A stretch of 64,000 nucleotides of DNA from positions 115,425,057 through 115,489,056 of the forward strand of contig JALGPY010000001.1 in assembly GCA_023055425.1 (NCBI GenBank), in the 5' to 3' direction. Position numbers and translations under genes: made by a program. The notes under the pieces are model-generated. The model was not told the DNA's origin. It made no database searches and saw only the letters and a program-made list of their open reading frames with translations. Below, piece by piece: positions 22,413 to 31,926 of this stretch. Each line of letters starts with the position of its first letter. Positions within the stretch are counted from its first letter, which is position 1. This DNA comes from Linanthus parryae (Eukaryota > Streptophyta > Magnoliopsida > Ericales > Polemoniaceae).

Positions 22413-23870
22413 TAACTAACTAGTCCACTCACCTTTCTTGTTGAAAGGGGACTTTGTCATTTTTCCTAATAAACAAGATTCACATGTCTCATATTATTCC
22501 AAATCAAATGTGTCTAGAAGTCCATCCTTATGGAGTCTAGATATGCGTTTGTCATTAATATGGCCTAAACGACAATGCCATAGATATGTAGGATTTAAAT
22601 CATTCTTTTTAATCCTTTTAGTATTTATGTTATAGATTGGACTGTTTAGATCAAGGATATACAATCCATTAGACAAATGCGCACTACAACAGTGCATACT
22701 ATCAAAATAAATAGAGCAACATTTGTCCTTTATTGAAATAGAAAAACACTTCTCGTCCAAACAAGAAACGGAAACAATGTTTCTGCTCATAGCAGGCACA
22801 TAAAAGCAATTGTCTAATTCTAAAATAAGTCCAGAAGGCAAAGATAGCTCATGAACGCCTACAGCTAATGCAGCAACTTTTGCTCCATTCCCGACGCGCA
22901 GATCTATCTCCCCTTTAGCGAATCTTCTACTTCTTTTCAAATCCTACACATTTCGACAAATGTGAGAACCACATCCAGTATCCAATACCCAAGATAAAGA
23001 AATAGAAATATTGACGTCCAAAACATAAATACATGGTCGTGGTGGAATCACTATTCCAAGCTTCTTATCCTCCAGATATTTAGGGCAATTCCTCCTCCAG
23101 TGACCCGACTGGCTGCAGTAGTGACATTCACCTTTAGCCATGCCTCCACTAGGCTTTAGGGCTTCCTTGGATTTCGCAACTTTCTTGGGCTTTCCTTTGG
23201 AAGTAGAGGCAACTCCTTTGCCCTTCTTCTTATGCACCATCATTACGGCCTTGCCCTTTCCCTTGTTAACGCTCTATTCCGCTGTCTTTAGCATGTTCAA
23301 TAAGTCTGGCAGAGTCTTATTGATCTCGTTCATATTATAGTTCATGATGAACTGATTATTAATGTCAGGAAACGATTGCAAGACAAGATCAGTAGCCAAA
23401 TCTTGGCCAAGTGGGAATCCCAGCCTCTCAAGGTTCTCAATGTACCCGATCATTCAGAGCACATGAGGCCCTACTGAATTCCCTTCATCAAGACTACTCT
23501 TGAATAATGCTTTAGACACCTCATAGCGCTCATGCCTTGCCTGTTCCGGAAATAATTGTTTCAAGTGTATGATCATATCATAGGCTTCCATATTCTCATG
23601 CTGCTTCTGAAGCTCAGGAGTCATGGTGCAAAGCATGAGGCAAGTCACGTCATTAGAATCATCAATATGTTTCTGACGTGCCCTCACATCCGCTAGAAAA
23701 GACTCATCTTGTGGTGGGGCTAGAATTGGAGTGTCCAAGACGTATAGCTTCTTTTCTTGCTTAAGGACAATCCTTAAATTTCTGTACCAGTCAAGGAAAT
23801 TCGTTCAAGACAGTCTATCCTTCTCAAGGACAGATCGTAGGGATGAAGTCGATGCGTTGTTGTTTGCCAT
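22413..23870 (-). pseudogene. copia 2 gag, protease and integrase zinc finger
   Basis: Starts at ATG 23870. One frame runs through gag, a CCHC knuckle (CHYCSQSGHWRRNC), protease VLDTG and the HHCC finger (HCRLGH, CESC). Stops interrupt it after DRLS, after GPHVL, after KTAE, after CRNV, after FDLE and before the integrase core. No frameshift is needed, so decay is by point mutation. It retains Trp at the position where copia 1 gag has a stop. Confidence 0.88.
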
Positions 23871-25505
23871 TTGAATTATACAAAACGAGATATGTGCAAT
23901 TTTAGTATTTTGAACAAATTAACTATATTTAATAATGGCTAGATCATCAAATACAGCTCCCACTATTTTTCTCGGATTAATAGCCTTCACCATTAATGCG
24001 GAAAATATCATAATATTTTCTAGTAGCTCCAAGATCCATTTTTCACTTCTACTTGAGCTTGCTTTGGTAAGTCACCCAAGAATAGGTTATTTAGGTAGGA
24101 ACCATTCCAATTGCATCCCATGCAACTCTTGGTCCAATTAGGTGAATAACTCTTTTATTCTTTATCCATTGGATAACGCTTAATTGTCATGCCTCTAGGT
24201 TCATCAATCCAATTGAGTCTTACCCAGTTGCGTCCAACCCCTCACTTAAACATACACACATTACTAGCTTGTGTCGTCCTCAACACATCATGGTAAATTA
24301 AAATCTCCTTGCTTTGGCAAGCTCGAATTTTAATAAACCTTGATTATGAAGGGTGTTTTAGCAAGAGAAGGCAAAACACAATATTTAATTGAGGGATTTA
24401 ATTTTCTTAATTTGTTTGGTTGATCCAATCAACATGATCTACTTATTTGGATTGGGCAATCCACAATAAAATACCATCCTTGTTTATTATTATCTTGTTA
24501 ATGTTTTTGTTAACCTTTTGCTAGTATCGCCATACACACAAAAATAAATAACAAGACATAAATAATAAACATCCACAAAATAAAAATAAAAATAAACGTG
24601 GCATGGATATGACCCCTAGACTAAGATATTATCAAGCCAATGATAATATCCAATTGCCCTAAAGTGACAAGCTCATCTCCATGTGCTGCACCATAGCAGC
24701 GCGCCTAGGGGGTGTCTTCTTTGTCTTTTGGCTTCTTTGGTCCTCCGGTCTTCTTCTCCATGCTCTTGGCTATCATCTAAATTTTTCTAATTCTAGCCTA
24801 ACATCTAGAATAAATAAATAATAAAAAGCCTCACATGTCGAGGAGAAAAGACGACTCGCAGGCCGTAAAACCTAATTAATTATTACATTAATTTGATCAG
24901 CTCGCAGGCCGTAAACCAAACCACAAAGCAATAAACATCCACAATCCTAGGCCATATCCATCCACCATACAAAAAAGCACATAAAACAGTTAAAACCAAT
25001 CTTTAACGCGCTTGTTTAATTTTAATTAGATTGGGTAATTAGGGTTACAACGGTCCAAGGGGTCCAACCTAAGCCTAGGCCGAACCCCAAGGACCGAGGC
25101 CCGGCCCAAGGCCGGCCGCCCCATGTGGCCTGCGGCCCTTGCTTGGGGCGCAAGGAAGGGGGCGGACGACTAGGGTTTTGGCCCTAGCCTTCATCCCTTC
25201 TTCCTTGTTTTCCAAGCATGGTTGTTTCCTTTCATGGATGTTTCCATTAAATTGTTTCCATAATTGAAAACTCCTTTTCAATCATGTGCCCATGAATCCT
25301 AATTTTCAAGAACCCAATAATTCACATCCTAAGTGATTAAACTCACCAATTATAACATCCAATGTCAAATTGGATCTTGTTATGTTGAATCAAATTCAAT
25401 GTGCATCTAGTATGCCAATTATTTTCAGTTTTCGCGTAATAACAATAATACGGTGTATAAACTGAAATCGTAACACATAAAATCATGTTATGCTCTACGA
25501 CCTGT
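23871..25505 (-). other. copia 2 leader
   Basis: Collinear with the copia 1 leader, including the GC-rich patch (about 25080-25170). No gene seen; a 68-codon minus frame at 25075-25281 matches the copia 1 frame at 3116-3322 in position and partly in sequence, but resembles no protein. Confidence 0.7.
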
Positions 25506-25518
25506 GGCTCTGATACCA
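25506..25518 (-). promoter_or_regulatory. copia 2 primer-binding site
   Basis: The minus strand reads TGGTATCAGAGCC, an exact plant tRNA-Met PBS, one base from the LTR. Confidence 0.93.
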
Positions 25519-25519
25519 C

Positions 25520-26905
25520 TGTTGGGTTTTGACGTAGGTAACGCAGCGGAATAAAAAAAATTTAATCCTACTCAAAGCCCACCAGGGATCATCAGGAGGA
25601 GATATCATAACATGATAAGGGACATAGTATTGTGTACCTTTTGGTTTGAGAGATCACACGAAGAATGATGTCCTCGTCTCTACGGTTGATCCACATCTAG
25701 AGGTGAGATCTAGATTCTTCCTTCAACAAGTGCTATCTTGAACCGGAGGAAGAGGGAAGAAGGAATCAAGCAACGAGGTGACAAGAGGAGGGTTTCGGCC
25801 TCCTCTTTGGCGCCGACGGGAAGGGGGGCGGATGGCCTAGGGGCGTGCGCCTCTAGGTCTTGTCTTTCCCCCTCTTTTTCCCTCTCCCACTCTCTTGTTT
25901 TATGTCTTATAACATTCAAATTAGTGGGAAGGAAGCTAGAGCCTTCTTTATATACTCCTACAACTCCTTGTTGTTTCCATAAAAGTTCCCTTCCTTGCAC
26001 AACTAGTCCTACTAAGTTTGCAAGGTGTTGCATAATGATCCTTGTCATTAATTAATCATATAAATTAATCCCAAATCTAGCTCTACTATATTTGACGTGT
26101 GACCCCATAGGTTTCTACTTAGTTGGTAGTAACTTATTACTAACATGGAGCGGTGTCTAGCAACACATCCATGCCACCCAACTAATAGAAATAGTTAGTG
26201 ATCCCGACAAACCTCTTGTGCCCAATATCTCATATTGCATTATCCCTTTGTCTCCATATCCGGATTGGACATGAGACATAAATAGTCACACTCGTATATC
26301 CAATCCATAGTTCCTCGATCAAGGGAATATGCTTATGCGAGCAGATAACACCAATATCTCCATATTGATTTATCTGAGTCTGTCCAGACATTCAATAAGC
26401 CTCATCCCTCGAGTCGCCGTGGATATTTACTCCCATTATGTGGGAGGGACAAATCATATCTACATCACTACGATCTCTAAGCTTGCTTCCTATCATGCCC
26501 GATAGATATCTTTATAATTACTCAGTTACGGTGTAACGTTTGATAACATCAAAGCACAACATTCCACAACTAGAGTATCTAGTGACTGCAAGTCAAAGGA
26601 TTGCAATTATATTAGCACTACGAGAAGCGATTGTGACTTAAACATAATCTAATGTATCCTTCTCGTTGTGGGTCAATCCAGTACGCCATTACTCCTAATG
26701 CATCCATATCAATCTAAATACATATTAGTCTATATTTGATCGTCCTATTAATCAATATAATGGACTAGGGATATTTAAGATAAACAACACATCGTATCTA
26801 AGGACTTCATTTTATTAAATATCACAATATATAATAAATGAATATTCTAGCAAAAAAAATGTTCATACTAAATATAAGATTGCCTCTAGGGCATCTATTC
26901 CAACA
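25520..26905 (-). repeat. copia 2 5' LTR (1386 bp)
   Basis: Minus strand TGTTGGAATAGATGCCC...AACCCAACA; TATA-like sequence on the minus strand around 25945-25960 (complement of ctttatatactcc). Followed by TSD ggtct at 26906-26910. Confidence 0.93.
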
Positions 26906-26910
26906 GGTCT
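26906..26910. repeat. TSD of copia 2 (right copy)
   Basis: ggtct, against ggtcc at 6965-6969. Confidence 0.65.
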
Positions 26911-27227
26911 AAGTGGACTGAACTATATAAATCATTTGTCTCTTGCATTTACAGTTCATTCACTTTCATAGATTTTGCAGCATACAAAACTAACTGTTTT
27001 TCAAAGGTTTGAAGATGTTTTCAAGGCCTTGAAAAAGGCTTATTTTCTTTAGCACAAACTTCATCTCTACCAAGGACTTGAACTTGTTTTCAAGGCCTTG
27101 AATTTCAATAGCTTTCACAAGATCTCATCTTCCTAGCAAGTTTTGCAAAAAGTCGGCATACTCTATTCAACCCCCCCCCCTTCTAGAGTATCTTAGTTGC
27201 ATTACCACCTGCACACTCACACTTTCA
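26911..27227 (+). repeat. Solo LTR, right part
   Basis: Continues the LTR begun at 5982. It carries two further CAAGGCCTTG palindromes (about 27029 and 27098), a C tract in ttcaacccccc near 27165-27182, and ends CACTTTCA. The Tat integrase frame resumes immediately after. Confidence 0.65.
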
Positions 27228-27931
27228 ATTTTCATCCAGGAGAATATCATATCTTGTTTAGGGATTCCCAATTCCATCTTGTCTGATAATGGCACTCCCT
27301 TCGTCAATCGCCAAGTAGCCTCAAAGCTGATGGAAAATAATGTAAGGCAAGTGTGCTCAATGCCCTACTATCCCAAGGGAAATGGGCAATATGAAGCCAC
27401 GAACAAAACTCTTATAAGGATCTTAAGCAAGATGGTCGCAGATGTTCACAAGAAGTGGTTAGATTCCTTGAACTTGGCGTTATGGGCCTATCGCACGTCA
27501 CCAAGGACTCCTACTGGGGATTCTCCTTTTCTACTTTATTATAGAGCTGAAGCATTGGTTCCAACTGAGGTTAAGGTCAATGCTGCAAGGCTAGCCTTCA
27601 GCGCTTTGCATGAGAATGAGAGCGATCACAACCTCATCTTACTAGAAGAGAAGCGCGAACAAGCCAAGAGGGAAAATACAAAGCACAAGGAGAGAATTTC
27701 TCAAGCCTAAAACAAGACTGTCCAGCACCGAGACTTCGCGGTCGGAGATCTGGTCTTACGAGCGTCCGACCACTGCATGCGTGAAGCAGCTTATTCCAAG
27801 TTTGCTGCCAACTGAGAAGGACCCTTTGAAGTCAAAGAATTCTTTGACAGTGGCTATTTCACTGTTGCCATGGGACTACCACGACTCCCACTCCCATTAA
27901 TATGCGATGGATTAAGATGTACTATCCGTAG
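27228..27931 (+). pseudogene. Tat-type gypsy integrase, C-terminal half
   Basis: The plus frame picks up at FIQENIISCLGIP, then shows the second catalytic Asp in ILSDNGTPF and the Glu in GNGQYEATNK, then ALWAYRTS and YRAEALVP. Stops occur at 27708-27710 and again where NWEGPF should read Trp. A frameshift precedes the probable true C-terminus, MRWIKMYYP with TAG at 27929-27931. Together with 4968-5981 this gives a D,D,E integrase split by the solo LTR between the first and second Asp. Confidence 0.85.
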
Positions 27932-28103
27932 CCTTCTTTTTCTGCTTTCCATTTGCATTATATTTCATTCATATCCTCCCATATGAGGGTTGAATTAATG
28001 ATAATGACTCTCCCATATGAGTGATCTTTTATCAACTTCTGGTTTTACTTTATTGTTGCATTACTTATTGAGACCGATAGTCAATTGCTCCGCGAATTAA
28101 AGC
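27932..28103 (+). other. Tat 3' region after pol
   Basis: Short non-coding stretch with two copies of tcccatatgag about 40 bp apart. Nothing else seen. Confidence 0.6.
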
Positions 28104-28422
28104 CTATCTGTTTAGATAGCAGCCAAAATTAAAGCCTACATGTCTAGGTAGCAGCCATAATCTGTCTAGATAGCAACTTTCTTACAAAGCATATATGTTT
28201 AGATAGCAGCAATATGCGAAGTAAAGCCTACCTGTCTAGGTAGTAGCCATACGCGAAACTAAGCATATCTGTCTAGATAGAAACAACATGCAAACCAAAT
28301 TCTATCTGTTTCGATAGCAACAAAGTCCGGTACAAGCCTATTCCACTAACAGCAGCAAAATCTAGAGCCTAAGCTTTCTTGGGCAGGTAGTGGCAATATT
28401 CAAAATCTATCTGCTTAGATAG
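28104..28422. repeat. Array of hairpin repeats in the Tat 3' region
   Basis: At least eight units, mostly 32-37 bp apart, each centred on a palindrome of type CTATCT-GTTT-AGATAG followed by cagc. Clear units start at 28104, 28136, 28158, 28191, 28228, 28265, 28302 and 28407, with decayed units between 28335 and 28395. The unit at 28228 is CTACCT-GTCT-AGGTAG: both arms changed together. Tandem repeats are known in 3' regions of Tat/Ogre elements; hairpins of this form I do not recognise. Confidence 0.8.
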
Positions 28423-28539
28423 CATCTAAATGTGATGGCAAGCAAACTCATTTCAAGTTAATGATTTGCAAATAGTCAATAAAAACTTCATATTTATTGA
28501 AATGGAGCTTCAAAACAAGCATAGGCTCGCGCAAACGTT
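28423..28539. other. Tat 3' region up to the LARD junction
   Basis: About 115 bp. A minus-strand AATAAA (28493-28498) lies where the antisense gene at 44837-49375 would be expected to end. catag occurs at 28520-28524, matching the bases just beyond the LARD array on its other side. Bases 28525-28539 are of unclear origin. Confidence 0.45.
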
Positions 28540-29118
28540 CTCAAATTGTCATTCTCGGTCACAAGTCATACCCTATGCCTAAAGTTCTCACACTCCTCGA
28601 TTTTCCAAATTCAAGCTTCTTTTGATTGCCCTTTCTCAAATTTTCATTTTTTTTTAATTTTCTATATAATTTTTTTTTTAACAAGTTCTACTCTATATGC
28701 AACGGCCGACGCGAAAGAAAAAAAAAATTACTCTACACAATTTAAACTTTTAATGGGTGTACTCAATTATGTTAAAGTGCAAACAGTATGTAAACTAATC
28801 TACACAATACGACAATATAAGTAAAAGCTCAACACAAACCACTGTGTCTACACACAATACAACCTAGACACATCTTACATGTAACTGGCTATGCAAGACA
28901 CATGGCTAGTAAACAAATAAATCACCCCCACACTGAATGCTTTGTTGTCCTCAACAAATTTAGAAATTAAACATAGGACTCAACAATCAATGTGTAGGGC
29001 CAATAGATGAGATGGAGCTGACATATACAAAATAAACACATAATTTTAGCTAAAGGAAGAAATACTCACAACCACCTCGAGGGCGGGGACGAAATCCACT
29101 CCAAGCAATCCCCAAGCA

Positions 29119-29376
29119 CTAATGGTGCCACCGTGCTCCTATATAGTCAGTGTGTTCTCTCACACCGGGGTCGACTGCCTCCTCTGCTAAAATCCATGTC
29201 TGAAGAATCCCCAACTCACATGCACGAGTCCCTATGACGGTCATGTGTGCCATGGCACACCGGGGTAGATTCTCCCATAATCTGCTCAAATATGTCACTT
29301 GGAAACAAATGTTAGTCCCTCTCTCTCTCATCTCTCCAAAATAAATAAACAAAACACACACAACTGTAAAATGCAC
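29119..29376 (-). other. Short frame conserved in the three LARD units
   Basis: Minus frame of 85 codons, with counterparts at 34295-34537 (80) and 42042-42302 (86). It lies downstream of the main LARD frame and after the gggaggcaaccca motif that often follows coding sequence in Athila/Tat-type elements. No recognisable domain. Conservation between copies here mostly reflects recent amplification, so coding is doubtful. Confidence 0.2.
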
Positions 29377-29432
29377 TCCCTAAACTAATGCAATTAATAG
29401 GTTGGGTTGCCTCCCAACAAGCGCCTTGTAAT

Positions 29433-30329
29433 TTAAGGTCGACGACCCGACCCAGTTACCTCAAATATGATTAAGGTGGTTTTTTCTTTCCACTTTTTCT
29501 TCTTCCACCATTGCTTCTCCCTTTTTCTCTTCTCAAGTAAGCATGCATGGGATGCGTATGGCGCAACCAAATTGTAGAAGACGGCATGAAAAAATTTCTT
29601 CTTTATGTGCTTCCAATTCATGAGAATCGTCATCATAACGATTTCAACAATAAGCTCAAGTCTCCCATGTAGTGGAAATCGATTTACGCCTTCTTTGCCC
29701 GTTTTCTCAATTTGCAATATCTTCATTGAAATTTCAAGCGACAACTCATAAAGTATGAAAGTTTGAGTATCTTCATCCCCTTCGTTTGAAACACCCAAAT
29801 CATCAACAATTTCAATCTCGACATCTTTTGTATCTTCAATGAGCTCAAACGTGAGCGGCTCCAACAAATTTGCAACCGGAAAGTCAAGATCATCAATATT
29901 AATTCTATGAAGAATGCCATCAATCTCACCAAAAATTTCATCATGCTTGACCCTCATACTTGACTCGATCCATGATTCTATGTTTGGACAACTGGAGATG
30001 CACAATGGCTCATCATCCTCTTCTTTAAGCGTTGGAAAGGTTGGAGCATCCTCTTGAATTGAATGGAGAACAAATTGTGCGTCCATGTGTGTTGTCTCAA
30101 TTCCCATTCTTGTTGCTCGTTGTCGCCATTCTTCCACATTAGGAATCATCTCCTCAAGCATGCAACCAAGGAAGAAGAGTAACTCAGTGGGAGGGGTTGA
30201 GTCATTAGGACGAAGGGTATAACGTTGTAACTCCATGGCTACCCTCTCTCTAATGTTCACGAATTCCTCATATGCAAGGTTGCATGCTTCAAATATGCTC
30301 GCAAAACGGCGATATTTCTCATCCTCCAT
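29433..30329 (-). CDS. LARD unit A reading frame, acidic protein of unknown function
   Basis: 298 residues from the Met at 30329 (the frame is open further up through the PBS into the LTR, which I take as non-coding). Order: a helical N-terminus (FASIFEACNLAYEEF), a segment PPTELLFFLGCMLEEM, a very acidic middle rich in Glu/Asp, and a basic Lys/Arg/Trp-rich C-terminus. No zinc knuckle, protease or polymerase motif. This copy is intact but has lost six codons (after EEFV) present in units B and C. It could be a remnant gag or a LARD-specific protein; I cannot assign it. Confidence 0.5.
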   Translation of the reverse strand: MEDEKYRRFASIFEACNLAYEEFVNIRERVAMELQRYTLRPNDSTPPTELLFFLGCMLEEMIPNVEEWRQRATRMGIETTHMDAQFVLHSIQEDAPTFPTLKEEDDEPLCISSCPNIESWIESSMRVKHDEIFGEIDGILHRINIDDLDFPVANLLEPLTFELIEDTKDVEIEIVDDLGVSNEGDEDTQTFILYELSLEISMKILQIEKTGKEGVNRFPLHGRLELIVEIVMMTILMNWKHIKKKFFHAVFYNLVAPYASHACLLEKRKREKQWWKKKKWKEKTTLIIFEVTGSGRRP

Positions 30330-30450
30330 GCTTAGAGTTGAATGCCTGCACACATAAAATCTCAAGTAATGCTGTGAGGCAATAAGAATAGAAAATAACA
30401 AAAACAAAACCCTAAAGCTAATAATTCTAACTAATTCAACCGAAGTCCCT

Positions 30451-30463
30451 GGCAACGGCGCCA
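30451..30463 (-). promoter_or_regulatory. LARD unit A primer-binding site
   Basis: Minus strand TGGCGCCGTTGCC, complementary to the 3' end of plant tRNA-Asp, six bases from LTR A. Confidence 0.88.
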
Positions 30464-30469
30464 AAAACT

Positions 30470-31913
30470 TGACACGATTCAACCACAAGTGTATGGTGGT
30501 CGTGTGTAGTAATATCCGGTAAACCGGGTTGTCGAACCCAAGAGAATTCTTGTAAATTAATTAGAATTTCTCAACCTCATGTGGGCACAACGCTTAGTTT
30601 GTTGTACTAGTTCTAGTAAAATGAAAAGGACAATGTTCTCAATTAACCGAGTGAATTGATTCACGATTAACAAAGAATACTTTATAAGGTTACTAATACA
30701 AGGGCAAAATACTGGGAATTCTCGTTGGGATCACTAGGGATGATGTGAGTCGTGTTTTGATTCATGAAAAACCAATATTTCTTCTATTATTAATCTAGCA
30801 CTACACAACTCACCGAGTTACCAAGCAAATTGTCTATGCCTAAAATTAACTTGAACCGAGTTACCAAGTCTAAACCAATTTTAAGCACGCATTACGTGTA
30901 TTATTCTACTTACGATCCTAACCAACACTACCGAGTTACCAAGTAATGCTATAAGCTAGGTAAATAGTTTGATTTACCGATCAGGAATCACGGAGTTACC
31001 ACGCAAATCCCAATTATGATCATTCCTACGTTAGCTACTCGCAAGAAAGATAGAAATTTAACACAAACTATTAATAATAATAGAAAAACACAATTGATAA
31101 AGTTCCAAACGTGAATCATAATCTCAAACATCACGTTCACACCAAACCCTAGCTACCACATGAGAATCCCCAGCAATAAGAAGTTTAGCTACTAGTTGAC
31201 ATGATCAAAATACAAAGTTTAACGATCATCAAACAAAAACTAAAGAAGAGAAGAAGTGAGAAATCAAACGAGGACTCCAAAGCTCCCAAGCACACTTCCA
31301 AAGCTCCAACGTAGGTAGAATGACTCATAGACACGGACTACTAGGTCTAAAACAAGTCTCCAAGCTTACATCTTTCAAAATATTACAAAATAACCCCGAA
31401 AATCTGAGTTTTCCGTTCTGTTCGCACGAACAGAAAAGTGTTCGCACGAACACCCTATTTCCAGGAACCCTTTGTTGTTCCTATTTTTTTCAGCTTGTTT
31501 TAGCTCCAAAATTTTGGCTAAAGTCTTTTTGTTCACACGAACAAGAAGTTGTTCACACGAACACTCTTACCAACATCATTTTTTTGTTCTTTCTTCTTAC
31601 TTCTTCCTTCATACTCTTCATTCCCAAGCATCCTTTGAGCTATTCCAAAGTTCCAAAGTTCGCCTCCAATCCAACATCCTCGCTCCAAACTCCCGGTTCC
31701 TGAAATCCACAACACTAAAACATACCGGAAGATCAAATTATACAAATATAGCATAAAATATGTGAAGAAGCGCCCGGATTCAACATTGAAGATCAAATGC
31801 TCAATTATGTTCCAATTATCAAAACTTGGCCTAAAACACATGTAAATGCATCGGAAACTATGCAAAACGACAAGTAATCACGTAAGAATATAACTCCAAT
31901 TATGGAGTTATCA
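30470..31913 (-). repeat. LARD LTR A (1444 bp)
   Basis: Minus strand TGATAACTCCA...CGTGTCA. Its first 26 bases form a hairpin (ATAACTCCA / TGGAGTTAT). It contains four TGTTC(G/A)CACGAACA palindromes (31419, 31439, 31530, 31550) and four ACCGAGTTACCAAG-type repeats (30812, 30855, 30930, 30990). It is flanked by a PPT on one side and a PBS on the other, so it joins two units. Confidence 0.9.
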
Positions 31914-31926
31914 ACTATCCCCACAC
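31914..31926 (-). promoter_or_regulatory. Polypurine tract before LTR A
   Basis: The minus strand reads GTGTGGGGATAGT directly before TGATAAC. Confidence 0.75.

Larger units (their letters stand above)
6970..26905 (-). mobile_element. Ty1-copia element 2 (degenerate, hosting the Tekay insertion)
   Basis: Minus-strand copia of the same family as copia 1. From right to left: 5' LTR 25520-26905, PBS, leader, gag, protease, integrase (interrupted at 22121/9645 by the chromodomain gypsy), reverse transcriptase, then a 3' LTR lacking its first part (6970-8034). RNase H, the polypurine tract and the start of the 3' LTR are deleted. The reading frame is nearly collinear throughout but carries many stops. 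Flanking bases ggtcc/ggtct form a TSD inside the solo LTR. Confidence 0.88.

Noticed and set aside
28104..28422. Regularly spaced repeats resembling a CRISPR array
   Set aside because: The DNA is plant nuclear, the repeated part is an imperfect hairpin, the intervening bases are themselves related, and no cas genes exist. It is a retrotransposon 3' repeat array.
31419..31563. GTTCGCACGAAC dyads as bacterial operator (LexA-like) sites
   Set aside because: They lie inside plant LTRs repeated three times; the likeness to bacterial operators is superficial.
31320..31865. Frames in both directions within LARD LTRs (also near 36.6 and 44.4 kb)
   Set aside because: They overlap each other inside the LTR and change length between copies; nothing suggests coding.
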